Source: Blastopirellula marina
GTDB taxonomy: Bacteria; Planctomycetota; Planctomycetia; Pirellulales; Pirellulaceae
Reading direction: 5' to 3'
NCBI RefSeq assembly: GCF_002967715.1
Contig: NZ_PUIA01000057.1
Location: 124,001 to 188,000, forward strand
Length of the DNA: 64,000 nt
The notes under the pieces are model-generated. The model was given only the letters and a program-made list of their open reading frames with translations, did no database searches and had not been told where the DNA came from. The position numbers were made by a program, and so were the translations under genes. Of the stretch, positions 1-9,438 are shown piece after piece. Every line of letters starts with the position of its first letter. The stretch's first letter is position 1.

Positions 1-417
1 TTCTTCTGGTACTTCACCCCGGATCCACTGCATTAGCCCTTTTTGAGACGCATCGACGGAGCCGGCCATGACAGTGCAATCGTAAACCAGGCGGGTACTC
101 AGCCACCACACAACCGCGAGCAGCACTGCTGTTAAGATGATCGCCTCGGGAACGAATCTCATCACCGCAGCGAGGACGCATACTCCCAGAATTCCTCCGA
201 GAATTGCGGCTCGCGTTCCCCCCTCTTCGATCCCCACGCGAGCATTCGCCACGATCCCCAGTACAAACATGCACATGATGAAATTGAGCCGCCAGACATG
301 GGGACCGTCGTAGAAGATCCCCACCGAAAACAGCACCAAACTTCCCACCAATACCATGATTAACGCCGGCGCAACGGCGATGATGGCATAGTCGAGTTCG
401 GTGAGTCGGGGACGCAT
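1..417 (-). CDS. Membrane protein of MoxR/DUF58 operon (5' part, runs off window)
   Basis: Reading on the minus strand from an ATG at 415-417, the frame stays open to the window edge (139 codons seen, no stop), so only the N-terminus is present. The visible part starts MRPRLTELDYAI and has about four hydrophobic segments separated by short polar loops (around residues 13-33, 43-57, 70-85 and 93-108), so it is an integral membrane protein. It lies 84 bases downstream of the DUF58 gene in the same direction, which makes it the third gene of a MoxR-DUF58 operon. In such operons this place is often taken by a transglutaminase-like or other uncharacterised membrane protein. The visible part carries no transglutaminase catalytic residues, so I do not assign a function. 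Confidence 0.7.
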   Translation of the reverse strand, partial: MRPRLTELDYAIIAVAPALIMVLVGSLVLFSVGIFYDGPHVWRLNFIMCMFVLGIVANARVGIEEGGTRAAILGGILGVCVLAAVMRFVPEAIILTAVLLAVVWWLSTRLVYDCTVMAGSVDASQKGLMQWIRGEVPEE

Positions 418-500
418 GAAACTTTTGCTCTCAATCCATGACGAAAACAGTCGTCAGCTCTAAGTCAATCTCGCTGAAAACCAAACACTTCACACCCAAT

Positions 501-1814
501 CTAAAACAACGGATAGGCCTGTTCCTGACAGATCTGACTGATGGTTTCCATCGATTTCAACTGCTTGGCCAACATGCGTTCGGCAAGTAGCAATCCGGCG
601 GCTTGGGCGAATTCGTACTCGTCCCAGCAATTGACGATGGGCGTCACGGCGTAACCTCCGCGGACCAGGTTACCCAGCGTCATCGCTATCTCAGGGGTAA
701 CCTTACTAAGGATCGGAACGACCGTCGCATCGCGTGGCAGGTCACTCTCAATCTCCAAGAGCAGCGACGGCAGCGCGAGCCCTTCATTCTTTTCACTGCG
801 GGCCATCATATGTCGGATCTGCTGAAACTGATGGGCACCTCTTTTGGTTCGCACCTTCTGGGGATTCAAGCGGGGATCACGATCGATACGCCCTGCACTC
901 TTTCTGGCTGCGTCGCGCGTCCGGGCATCGAAGTCCCAGCCTTCGTATTTCATCCGCTCAGCCGCATCGACCGAATTGGTAAAGATCCCTACCTGTTGAT
1001 CCATCAAATGAACCGAATTGGCAATGGCTACCGCGCATTTGATCGCCAACTCGCTCCGAATCGGTTCATCCTTTTCCGGAAAGCTATCGGGATGAAGGTC
1101 GAGAATAATGCTTACGCCTGCAATGCAGGTTGCTTCGTACTGTTTGCTATGCAGTTGGCCGGTTCTGGCTGTCGAGGCCCAGTGAATCCGGTTCAGGGGA
1201 TCTCCCAATTGATAGCGACGAATGCCGGCAATACGCGACGGGTCTTCAAAAAGTCGCGATTGCATTTTGATTTCGCCCAAGGGACGCTTGGAAACGAGAT
1301 CGAATCCGTCCAGCGGAATAATCGCCGGATCGACCGTAATGAACTCTGGCTCAGCAATCACCTTGAATTGTTTGTATAGGCCGAACACATCCCCCGTCTC
1401 GAGCACGGCCGGTCCGATCTGATAGTATCCGCGGCGATTGCATTGAATTCGGTACGTAAATAGTTTGGTGGCCCGCGGCCATAACATCGCCAGGAAGATC
1501 CTCTTTCCATCCACTTCCAATGCCGCTGGACGAGTTATCACGGCATGTCTGGGCAGCAGATCCTCGATCAGCATCCACGGCATGGGAATGACACCCGAAT
1601 AATGGACGGTCAGCGCAACCGTGATCACATCCCCTTCTTCAGCATCTACCTGACTGACATGTCGAGTCGCCGATAAGCTTCGTAGCCAGTAGCGAACGAG
1701 CACCCGAGAGCCCAGCATGACCGCGACCAATGCGTACATGGCATAGGTCATCAATCCCAAGCCAAACGCCAAGGATAGAGCAAGCAGGATCGCGGCTCCC
1801 AAGACCCAACGCAT
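501..1814 (-). CDS. DUF58 domain-containing protein
   Basis: A 437-residue protein with two N-terminal hydrophobic segments (about residues 4-40), then an extracytoplasmic beta-rich stretch, then the DUF58 core around residues 195-225, recognisable by RRYQLGDPLNRIHWASTART. The core belongs to a von Willebrand A-like fold often paired with MoxR ATPases. The start codon overlaps the MoxR stop (TAATG), so the two are translationally coupled. The known theme for MoxR/DUF58 pairs is ATP-driven maturation or folding of envelope proteins or metal-centre insertion; the substrate here is unknown. Its length is normal for the family and I see no truncation. Confidence 0.9.
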   Translation of the reverse strand: MRWVLGAAILLALSLAFGLGLMTYAMYALVAVMLGSRVLVRYWLRSLSATRHVSQVDAEEGDVITVALTVHYSGVIPMPWMLIEDLLPRHAVITRPAALEVDGKRIFLAMLWPRATKLFTYRIQCNRRGYYQIGPAVLETGDVFGLYKQFKVIAEPEFITVDPAIIPLDGFDLVSKRPLGEIKMQSRLFEDPSRIAGIRRYQLGDPLNRIHWASTARTGQLHSKQYEATCIAGVSIILDLHPDSFPEKDEPIRSELAIKCAVAIANSVHLMDQQVGIFTNSVDAAERMKYEGWDFDARTRDAARKSAGRIDRDPRLNPQKVRTKRGAHQFQQIRHMMARSEKNEGLALPSLLLEIESDLPRDATVVPILSKVTPEIAMTLGNLVRGGYAVTPIVNCWDEYEFAQAAGLLLAERMLAKQLKSMETISQICQEQAYPLF

Positions 1815-2785
1815 TAAACCGTTGCCTCGTCCAGCATAGGGACAGGGACTTCCTGCAGAATATCGTCCAGCACGTCTTGGGGGGTTACTTTGCGAAGTCG
1901 ACTTTCGGGACGCAAGATCAGTCGATGAGCCATCACTGGCGTCAGCACTCGCTTGACGTCGTCTGGCAGCACGTAGTTGCGTCCCAAAATCGCTGCCAGT
2001 GATTGGCTGGTACGAAACAGCGCCAGCGAGGCACGAGGGCTTGCCCCAAGCATCAGTTGATCATGCCGGCGTGTCGCATGGACAAGTTCAACGATGTAAC
2101 GCTGGACCTTCTCGTGTAACTTGACACTACGACTCGCCTTTTGACAGGCACGCAATTCTTCCTTGGTAACCACAGCCTCGATGGTTTCCAAGGGATGCTG
2201 CTTCCGCGAAGCGGTAAGCATCTTGAGCTCGTCTTCCAGGCTGGGGTAGCCTAAACTGAACTTCATCAGAAAACGATCGAGTTGGGCCTCAGGCAGCGGA
2301 AAGGTACCCTCATGATCGATTGGGTTTTGTGTCGCTAATACAAGGAACGGCGGATCGAGTTGATGCGTCTCACCATCAATGGTGACGCGCGACTCAGCCA
2401 TGGCTTCCAGCAAAGCGGCCTGGGTGCGAGGAGTTGTCCGGTTAATCTCGTCGGCGAGAAGAATGTTAGTGAAGACCGGCCCAGGACGGAACTCGAATTC
2501 CGACGTCTTCTGATTGAAGATCGACGTCCCAGTGACGTCGCTGGGCAATAGGTCTGGCGTGCACTGGACGCGTTTGAGGGTGCATCCGACACTTTTCGCC
2601 AGAGCCCTTGCTAGCATTGTCTTCGCAACCCCCGGCACGTCTTCCATCAGAACATGCCCCTCGGAAAGCCAAGCTACGAGCGAAAAGACAACTTGCTGTC
2701 GTTTACCGAGAATGACTTTTTCAACATTCCCTAGAATTTTCTTGACCGTTGTGGCGACATCCATAAAAGTTCGTTTCTGGAGCAA
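1814..2785 (-). CDS. MoxR-family AAA+ ATPase
   Basis: A 323-residue AAA+ ATPase of the MoxR group. The Walker A variant lies in EDVPGVAKTMLARAL (about residues 48-62), Walker B in ILLADEINRTTPRTQAALLEAM, and sensor 1 in LVLATQNPIDHEGTFPLPEAQLDRF. The C-terminal lid follows with the usual SPRASLAL motif. These ATPases act as cytoplasmic chaperones for partner proteins encoded next door, here the DUF58 protein whose start overlaps this stop. A second ATG at 2764 (MDVATTVKK) could be the true start, since most homologues begin close to that point. The gene is divergent from the SHD1 gene at 3035, so the 250 bases between them hold both promoters. Confidence 0.95.
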   Translation of the reverse strand: MLQKRTFMDVATTVKKILGNVEKVILGKRQQVVFSLVAWLSEGHVLMEDVPGVAKTMLARALAKSVGCTLKRVQCTPDLLPSDVTGTSIFNQKTSEFEFRPGPVFTNILLADEINRTTPRTQAALLEAMAESRVTIDGETHQLDPPFLVLATQNPIDHEGTFPLPEAQLDRFLMKFSLGYPSLEDELKMLTASRKQHPLETIEAVVTKEELRACQKASRSVKLHEKVQRYIVELVHATRRHDQLMLGASPRASLALFRTSQSLAAILGRNYVLPDDVKRVLTPVMAHRLILRPESRLRKVTPQDVLDDILQEVPVPMLDEATV

Positions 2786-3034
2786 ATTACGGCGGACGAT
2801 TCGCGAATATCGTTATTATCTAAAGATTTGCGTGAAATGCCCGCGCTAAGAATGGAATTTTCCGATTGACGAGCGGTCACCACAAAGAATATCATCGAAT
2901 ACCTCTATGGAGGTGTAACAAAAACTGTTTCCCAGGCAATTTCGTCATAACTATCGGAACGATGGTATAACGAATGATATCAGGGGGAAATGTGCGCGGC
3001 ATTTATCCCCTTGGCCAGCATAAAAGAGATTCCC

Positions 3035-4642
3035 ATGTTCAGGCGACCAACCTACTTCTGGCGATTTAGCTGGGCTCTTATCGCAGTATGCGCGGTGCTT
3101 ACCTATCTTTCCACGGCACAGGCGCGCACTTGGACAACGGTAGAGGGGAAAGAAGTCGAAGCTGAGCTTGTCGAAGTTGTTCAAGATGGTAAAGCGGTCA
3201 TCTTGGACGTGAAGGGAAATCGATTCACGGTCCCCCTCGAGCGGCTATCCTCGAAAGATCGCGCGTACGTCCAGGGACTTGAGGACACGATGCCAACGCT
3301 CTCGGATGCTGAACTGCAGAAAGAGATTGACCAGGCCGTCTCAGACGATGAACGCGGAGTCAATGAAAATAATACCGATCCAATTCGTCTGACAGCGAAA
3401 CGAATCTGGCGTTCGCGAGAAGGGGTGGCTGTCGAGGCACAGTTTGTCCGCATGGTTCAAGGAACCATCGTTTTACGCGAAGGGGCACGGTACCATCGTA
3501 TTCAATTCTACGATCTCTCGGTCGACGACCGCCAGTTTCTTTCCGATGCCCACAAAGCGATTGGCAAGTCCGCGTTAATTCCACCGGTTCGTCCCGACCT
3601 CTTGGATGCCGAACCCCAAACGAACGAACCCCCTGCCTATCGTGACCATCCGCCGGTCCCTTCATCACCAATGCCGGGCCCAGTGAAATCACCACCCAAT
3701 CAAACACAAGTGAATCTACCAGATAATGGCTTTGGTAGTGCCAACGATAACGTCAAGCTTCCACCTGGCGGTTTTGGTGCCGCTCAGGAAACGACGAAAC
3801 TCCCGCCAGGCGGATTTGGAAGTGCTTCGGGAAGCAGTTCGGAGCCAAACGTCAAATTGCCACCCTCTGGGTTTGGCACAATTCCATCCTCGAATCAGGA
3901 AGACTCTTCGTCAAATTCGAACGTGAAACTTCCTTCCGGTGGCTTTGGAAGTGTGAGTCAGCCAGCCGAGGCGACGGAAGATCAAGGATCGACCGGTTCC
4001 GTTCCCGATCCATCGACGATGACTTCTGCGAAAGTGGGAGTTCCCTCCTCGACCATTACCGATAACGCGAATACTCCGCCAGCCGAATCGGAGCGTCCAT
4101 TGTTCGATGTCGCTTCCGTGCCCAGTCGCTCGACTGGCTTTGGCTCTGCACAAGGGGAAAGTGGTCAACCATCTGCCTCACCTCAGCCAACTGGCAACAC
4201 GGGCATGACAACCCCAACATCAACAGGCGGAACCCCACCACGCTCTTCCGATAACGGCAGAAAGCCCTCGCAAAACAGCGGAAATAACAAACCAGCCGTT
4301 TCGGATCAGGACTTTAAAGCACATACCTATACCCCAAGTTCGGATTTCCAACCGCTCCAAGTCGTTGAAGATCGCGAGTTCACAACGGCTGACTGGAATC
4401 TGCAAATGTTTGGCGTCATGTTACTGGCGCTGGGCAGTTTGATGATCGCAGGAGGCTACCTGTGGCTGATCGCCTTGGCCTTTCTCGAAAGCCTTGAGGT
4501 TGGCCTTCGCAGCCTGATCCCAGGGATGGCCATCGTCCACGGATTTTCTGACACGGAAAAGTCGAGTGTTCCCCTGCTGGGAATGCTACTTGGGATCTGC
4601 CTCACCCTGGGGGGCTTTGGCCTCTTGATGGGTGTAAGTTAG
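3035..4642 (+). CDS. SHD1-domain secreted/membrane protein with KLPxGGFG repeats
   Basis: A 535-residue protein starting at the ATG at 3035, preceded by an AGAGA ribosome site; an earlier in-frame start at 2990 would bury the signal peptide. A signal peptide ends near residue 30 (STAQA). Two SHD1 (Sla1 homology domain 1) modules follow at about residues 31-83 and 120-175; each has the W/T..G..V.A..V pattern and ends in a LERLSSKDRAYV-type helix. A low-complexity region (about 190-440) contains at least five repeats of the type VKLPPGGFGSA. Two transmembrane helices lie near the C-terminus (about 462-490 and 513-533). SHD1 proteins are abundant in planctomycetes and their role is unknown. The gene at 4794 has the same layout and looks like a paralogue. 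Confidence 0.85.
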   Translation: MFRRPTYFWRFSWALIAVCAVLTYLSTAQARTWTTVEGKEVEAELVEVVQDGKAVILDVKGNRFTVPLERLSSKDRAYVQGLEDTMPTLSDAELQKEIDQAVSDDERGVNENNTDPIRLTAKRIWRSREGVAVEAQFVRMVQGTIVLREGARYHRIQFYDLSVDDRQFLSDAHKAIGKSALIPPVRPDLLDAEPQTNEPPAYRDHPPVPSSPMPGPVKSPPNQTQVNLPDNGFGSANDNVKLPPGGFGAAQETTKLPPGGFGSASGSSSEPNVKLPPSGFGTIPSSNQEDSSSNSNVKLPSGGFGSVSQPAEATEDQGSTGSVPDPSTMTSAKVGVPSSTITDNANTPPAESERPLFDVASVPSRSTGFGSAQGESGQPSASPQPTGNTGMTTPTSTGGTPPRSSDNGRKPSQNSGNNKPAVSDQDFKAHTYTPSSDFQPLQVVEDREFTTADWNLQMFGVMLLALGSLMIAGGYLWLIALAFLESLEVGLRSLIPGMAIVHGFSDTEKSSVPLLGMLLGICLTLGGFGLLMGVS

Positions 4643-4793
4643 ACTCAGCCGAAACATTGATGATTGGTTAACTTTTTTGAAGACTTGTCTTCACGAGCCG
4701 AGTTAAACCTATACAGAGGGCTTAGCCCGATTCCAACCTACTCAGTTATCCAACCAACCTGACAATCCATCCCTGAAGTTGGGAGTCCTACCG

Positions 4794-5924
4794 ATGTTGG
4801 CCAGCCGACATTTTTTATACGTCCCCTTTCTGATCTGCCTTTTTGCCTTAACCGCAAGTGCGCAAGAAGTACGTGAGTGGACCGATGCCAATGGCCGCAC
4901 TTTGAGCGGCAAATTCCTGGAGTTAACCTCCGAAAACAACGTTCGGATTGATTCCAACGGCGAGATCTTTGTGATTCCGCTGACGGCCTTTATCGAGGCA
5001 GACCAACAGTACGCCAAGCAGCAGCAGGCCAACGCCAGCAAGCCGAAACCGATGACCAAACCTCGAGTCGACAAGAGCGACGAATCGCTGTTCGAGAACC
5101 GAGACTGGAGCGACTACAAAGACGAATCCATCAAGGCCAAGTTCGTCCGCATGCACGAAGGCTACGCAATCCTGTTGCAGGGTGCCAATGCGCAAAAGGT
5201 CTCCTTCTATATCCTTAGCAAGAAGGACCAGGATTGGCTCAGGGCTCACCTGCAAAAACGCGGCGAAGAAGATCAGATTATCCCGCGCGAAGAGATGGAG
5301 TTGGACGACCCCACCGTCCACAAAGAAATGGATCAATACGTCGTGCGACGCTCTAGTATTACCGGCAGTGGCCAACCCGGTGGCACCCAGCCCACCGATT
5401 CGCGACCACCGGCGTACGTGCCTCCGACGTCGGCACCTTACCAGCCGCCTACCGCGACAATGAATTCCGGTGGCAATCCTGCCGGCACAACATCCTCGAA
5501 CCCTACCCCACCCTTCGATCCCAACCAAAGCGGGAACAACAATTCCACCAACACCCCAGGCAGTGGTGAAGGTGCTTCTGGAACTGGAATGGTCGCTGCC
5601 AACACACCAAACAATGGTGGTACCGACGCTAATTCGCAGGCCGGCGGCGATTCGTCCCCTGGGTTTAGCAGTCGGTTCCGAAACAACAATTCGAACGGTG
5701 TTCCACCGGGATACTGTCCTAATTGCCGCTTGCAACTTCCCCAAGGTGTCGGCCCTGGCGACCACTGCCCGCGGTGCAATGTCTTCCTGGAAGAATGGGT
5801 TACCCCAGGCACCGGACCTCCCGTCGAGCCGTGGTACGAACGCTACCCGATTATCTACATCGTTGGGGGTGCCATCGTCGCAATTGGTGGGTTGAGCTTG
5901 ATTTCCAAGAAGTTCTACGGGTAA
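4794..5924 (+). CDS. SHD1-domain protein with C-terminal zinc ribbon and membrane anchor
   Basis: A 376-residue protein. The ATG at 4794 is preferred because GGGAG lies 8 bases upstream; an in-frame TTG at 4779 is the alternative. It has a signal peptide ending around ASA, two SHD1-like modules (about residues 24-75 and 100-150; REWTDANGRTLSGKFLEL and KAKFVRMHEGYAILLQG), and a Pro/Gly/Asn/Ser-rich linker (about 190-295). A C4 zinc ribbon CPNC...CPRC lies near residues 307-330 and one transmembrane helix near the C-terminus. It follows the first SHD1 gene by 150 bases in the same direction. The zinc ribbon next to a membrane anchor suggests a scaffold or sensor facing one membrane side, but no function is known. 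Confidence 0.8.
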   Translation: MLASRHFLYVPFLICLFALTASAQEVREWTDANGRTLSGKFLELTSENNVRIDSNGEIFVIPLTAFIEADQQYAKQQQANASKPKPMTKPRVDKSDESLFENRDWSDYKDESIKAKFVRMHEGYAILLQGANAQKVSFYILSKKDQDWLRAHLQKRGEEDQIIPREEMELDDPTVHKEMDQYVVRRSSITGSGQPGGTQPTDSRPPAYVPPTSAPYQPPTATMNSGGNPAGTTSSNPTPPFDPNQSGNNNSTNTPGSGEGASGTGMVAANTPNNGGTDANSQAGGDSSPGFSSRFRNNNSNGVPPGYCPNCRLQLPQGVGPGDHCPRCNVFLEEWVTPGTGPPVEPWYERYPIIYIVGGAIVAIGGLSLISKKFYG

Positions 5925-5951
5925 GCAAAACTCCCTGATCCACTGGAAATT

Positions 5952-5994
5952 TGATCACCAAGCGGGAATAATTGCCCAACAAGCTTGGTGATCA
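5952..5994 (+). terminator. 12-bp perfect hairpin after SHD1 genes
   Basis: TGATCACCAAGC (5952-5963) pairs perfectly with GCTTGGTGATCA (5983-5994) across a 19-base loop. It sits 28 bases after the SHD1 stop codon. There is no U-run, so it may be a factor-dependent terminator or an mRNA 3'-end stabiliser. Confidence 0.4.
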
Positions 5995-6205
5995 GGCTAA
6001 ACCTTATCGGCTGACGTAACTTGCTTTGCCGTAAGGGGATCCCTGTGCAGAGTCGCCTCTTGGGATTACCATTGAAGCGTCGTGGGGCGGTATATCGTTT
6101 TCTGCTTTATCCGTTCCACATTTGGCTTCCAACCAGTCTGAACCAGTGTCGTAGGCACTTTTTGGGGTGCCGCTCTATGACGGGTCGCGTCCGACTCGCA
6201 ACCGA

Positions 6206-9187
6206 ATGGATTTAGAACGAGAACGAATACGAGCCGATCTCCGTGGTGTCCTCGATGGTGAGATCCGCTGTGATGATACGTTCCTGGAACTCTATTCCAC
6301 TGACGCCAGCCTGTTTCAAGTCAAACCACTCGCCGTTGTCCGCCCGCGCAGGACGTCCGATGTCTCGGCAACTGTCCAGTATGCAGCCGAGAATCAAATT
6401 CCGATTCATGCGCGAGGTGCCGGCACAGGCATGGCCGGTGAATCGCTAGGCACAGGGATCGTTCTCGACTTCGCCCACTCGATGCGGCGAATCCTGGAAA
6501 CTGGCGACGATTGGGTACGCATTCAGCCAGGAGTCGTTCTGGCGAACTTGAATCGGCATCTTGCTCAGCGTGATCGCATTTTCGGCCCCGACCCAGCGAC
6601 GCGCAGCGTAACGACAATGGGAAGCGTCATTGCGTTAGATGCCTCAGGTAGTCACTGGCCACAACATGGATCGGCCCGCGATCACATTTTGGAATTGCAG
6701 GTCGTTCTGGCGAACGGCGAAGTCGTTACGATCAAGCCGACTCACCTCGACCGCGTGTCTCACTTGGAATCGCCGGAACTGGTACGAATCACCTCTGGTA
6801 TTGCCGAGTTGATGGAATCGCATGCCGACAAGATCCACGGCCATTTGCCCAATACGTTCAACCAGGGAAGCGGATACCGACTCTCAGGCGTCGTCGAAAA
6901 CGAAGTTATTGACCTGGGCAAGCTACTTGCGGGCTCTGAGGGAAGCTTGGCATTGGTCACGCAGGCCAAACTCCGGACTTCTCCCCGATCTAAGGCTCGC
7001 GGCCTGGTGCTGCTCTTCTTCGAACGTCTGGATAATGCCGCCAAGGCAGCCGTTCAGTTGGGTACCGCGGGGATAAGTGCGTGCGATTTGCTGGATCGAC
7101 GTATTCTGGCCATTGCCCGTGAAACCGATCCACGCTATTCGAACCTGATTCCCGAAAACACCGAAGCCATGCTTCTGGTTGAATTCTCCGGCGAAACGCA
7201 GTCCGAAGTCCACACCGAACTAGAGAAGATCGCCGATCGAATTCGCCGGCGTCGCAAGCTGGCTTTTCATTCGTTGATTACCACCAGTCCGAATGAGGTT
7301 GGAACGTACTGGGAACTAGCGCGTCGAATGACGCCGATCCTCTATCGATTGAAGGGAAATACGCGTCCACTTCCGTTTATTGAAGACATGACCGTCCCGC
7401 CGCCACAGCTACCGAACTTTCTGACGAAAGTCCAAGATGTAATGAAGCGGCACGAAACGATCGCGTCGATCTTTGCTCACGCAGCACACGGGCACCTGCA
7501 TGTTCGTCCCCTTTTGAATATGGCCGACCGAGGCGACCTCGCGAAGCTCGAACGCATAGCCGACGAGACTTACGAAGAACTATTCAAAGTCGGTGGCTCT
7601 TTGAGTGGCGAATCTGGCGACGGCATCAGCCGTACACCCTATCTCCCTCGACAATACGGTCCCCTGTACGAACTTTTCGGACGAATCAAACGCTTGTTCG
7701 ATCCGGCCGGAATTTTAAATCCCGGCAAGAAGGTCCTTTCCTCGACATTCTCTCCCATGGAACTCGTGCGGCGCGTCGAGCTTGTTCCCCAAGCAGATAT
7801 CAGCCCAGAGCCCCAAAACTCAAGCAACAAGAAGGACCAAAATCCCAGCGATTTCGAACTTCCCATTTTGACGTGGACGCCGCAGGAAATGGCCACCACG
7901 GCCCGAAGCTGCCACGGCTGTGGTCGATGCCGAACGTACGGGGCGGATACGCGGATGTGTCCTATCTTTCGCTTCGATTCGCGTGAAGATGCCTCGCCGA
8001 GAGCCAAAGCCAATTTGCTTCGCGGCGTGCTTTCCGGCCAGCTTCCTCCGGAAAGTTTAGATTCGGCAGAAACCAAGGAGATCCTCGATACCTGCTTCCA
8101 TTGCCATCAATGTCGTATCGATTGTCCCTCGAACGTTGACATCCCGAACATCGTTCTCGAGATGCGAGCCCGAAATGTCGATGCCAATGGACTTACGCAG
8201 GACGGGTCGCTTCAGGCCAAGATCCACCGCTGGGCCCTCTGGGGAAATCGTTTTCCCCGTGTTGCCAACTGGGCCTTGGGAAACCGCGTCATGCGCTGGT
8301 TGATGGAACGTTTCATCGGTCTGGCCAAACAGCGCAAACTACCACGACTGGCCAATCGCAGTTTCGTAAAGCAAGCGGCACGTCGAGGCCTGACCACAGC
8401 GACTCGCCGAAGCGGCCGCAAGGTGCTCTACTTCGTGGACCTCTATGCGAATCTCTTCGACACGCAACTTGCCCAAGCATTTGTGAACGTGTTGGATCAC
8501 AATCGCATCTCGGTGTACGTACATCCGAACCAGCAAGTCAGCGGGATGCCCTCGATTTCGCAAGGGGCCGTAACCATGGCTGCGCGGCTCGCCCACAAAA
8601 ACGTGAAAGCACTCGCCGAAGCCGTTCGCCAAGGTTACACGATCGTGGCGACCGAACCCTCTGCGGTGATGGCGCTAACGCACGAATACCTCAATCTTTT
8701 GGATTCCGACGACGCCAAGATCGTGGCAGAGAATACCCGCGAAGCGTGTGAATTCCTGTGGGATCTTCACCATCACGGAGAGCTGGAACTCGACTTAAAA
8801 CCGATGAATCTTACCGTCGGGTTTCATGTCCCTTGTCATCTACGCGCCCTGCACGAAGTTTCGTACGGACAACGCATTCTGCAATTGATACCGGGCTTAT
8901 CGGTGCGTCCTATCGAAAAGGGTTGCTCCGGCATGGCCGGCACCTTTGGTCTGACACGCAGCAACTTTCGTAGCAGTTTGCGTATCGGCTGGGACCTGAT
9001 CGTAGCGATGCGTGCCAAGCAGATCCAAATTGGTTCCACGGAATGCAGTTCCTGTAAGATGCAGATCGAACAAGCCGGCAACAAGGCGGTTGTTCATCCG
9101 ATCAAGCTCTTGGCTAAGTCCTATGGTGTCCTCGAGCCAGATGTCGACCTTTTCACTCCCTCACCTCATGATCTGTTTGTGACATGA
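6206..9187 (+). CDS. FAD-linked oxidase / Fe-S oxidoreductase fusion (GlcD-GlcF / D-lactate dehydrogenase type)
   Basis: A 993-residue fusion (start taken at the ATG at 6206; an in-frame GTG at 6167 is the alternative). The N-terminal half is a PCMH-type FAD-binding domain (RGAGTGMAGESLGTG near residue 70), then the FAD-oxidase C-terminal domain. The C-terminal half has two Cys clusters for [4Fe-4S] centres (CHGCGRCRTYGADTRMCP near 568; CFHCHQCRIDCPSNVDIP near 630) and two CCG-type segments (VPCHLRALH near 874, ECSSCK near 945). This architecture oxidises 2-hydroxy acids such as D-lactate or glycolate and passes electrons through the iron-sulfur part to the membrane quinone pool; the exact substrate cannot be read off. 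The stop overlaps the moaD start (ATGA), tying it to the molybdopterin genes. Confidence 0.9.
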   Translation: MDLERERIRADLRGVLDGEIRCDDTFLELYSTDASLFQVKPLAVVRPRRTSDVSATVQYAAENQIPIHARGAGTGMAGESLGTGIVLDFAHSMRRILETGDDWVRIQPGVVLANLNRHLAQRDRIFGPDPATRSVTTMGSVIALDASGSHWPQHGSARDHILELQVVLANGEVVTIKPTHLDRVSHLESPELVRITSGIAELMESHADKIHGHLPNTFNQGSGYRLSGVVENEVIDLGKLLAGSEGSLALVTQAKLRTSPRSKARGLVLLFFERLDNAAKAAVQLGTAGISACDLLDRRILAIARETDPRYSNLIPENTEAMLLVEFSGETQSEVHTELEKIADRIRRRRKLAFHSLITTSPNEVGTYWELARRMTPILYRLKGNTRPLPFIEDMTVPPPQLPNFLTKVQDVMKRHETIASIFAHAAHGHLHVRPLLNMADRGDLAKLERIADETYEELFKVGGSLSGESGDGISRTPYLPRQYGPLYELFGRIKRLFDPAGILNPGKKVLSSTFSPMELVRRVELVPQADISPEPQNSSNKKDQNPSDFELPILTWTPQEMATTARSCHGCGRCRTYGADTRMCPIFRFDSREDASPRAKANLLRGVLSGQLPPESLDSAETKEILDTCFHCHQCRIDCPSNVDIPNIVLEMRARNVDANGLTQDGSLQAKIHRWALWGNRFPRVANWALGNRVMRWLMERFIGLAKQRKLPRLANRSFVKQAARRGLTTATRRSGRKVLYFVDLYANLFDTQLAQAFVNVLDHNRISVYVHPNQQVSGMPSISQGAVTMAARLAHKNVKALAEAVRQGYTIVATEPSAVMALTHEYLNLLDSDDAKIVAENTREACEFLWDLHHHGELELDLKPMNLTVGFHVPCHLRALHEVSYGQRILQLIPGLSVRPIEKGCSGMAGTFGLTRSNFRSSLRIGWDLIVAMRAKQIQIGSTECSSCKMQIEQAGNKAVVHPIKLLAKSYGVLEPDVDLFTPSPHDLFVT

Positions 9188-9429
9188 AGATACGCGTCAA
9201 ACTGTTTGCCTTGACTCAAGATCTGGCAGGACGCGAGGCAGTGTCGCTCGACCTGGACGAACCTGTCACCGTTGGAGCAATTCGCCAGAGCCTGGGAGCA
9301 ACGATCCCTGCCTTGCAGCCTGTTCTCGGCAGTTGTGCTTTTGCAGTCAACAACGAATATGCGCTGAACTCGGTCGAAGTCCACGAAACGGACGAAGTTG
9401 CCTGCTTGCCTCCGGTAAGTGGAGGATAG
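9184..9429 (+). CDS. moaD: Molybdopterin synthase small subunit MoaD
   Basis: An 81-residue ubiquitin-fold protein with the required C-terminal Gly-Gly (PPVSGG), which is adenylated and converted to a thiocarboxylate that donates sulfur to precursor Z (cPMP). Length and the KIRVKLFAL start fit MoaD/ThiS-fold proteins. The start codon overlaps the preceding stop (ATGA), and moaE follows 9 bases later, so the three genes are probably cotranscribed. The activating enzyme MoeB is not visible in this window. Confidence 0.9.
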   Translation: MKIRVKLFALTQDLAGREAVSLDLDEPVTVGAIRQSLGATIPALQPVLGSCAFAVNNEYALNSVEVHETDEVACLPPVSGG

Positions 9430-9438
9430 TTCTACGCG

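Noticed and set aside
4923-5765. A long minus-strand frame (280 codons)
   Set aside because: It is the antisense of the second SHD1 gene and reflects codon bias; no plausible start or domain.
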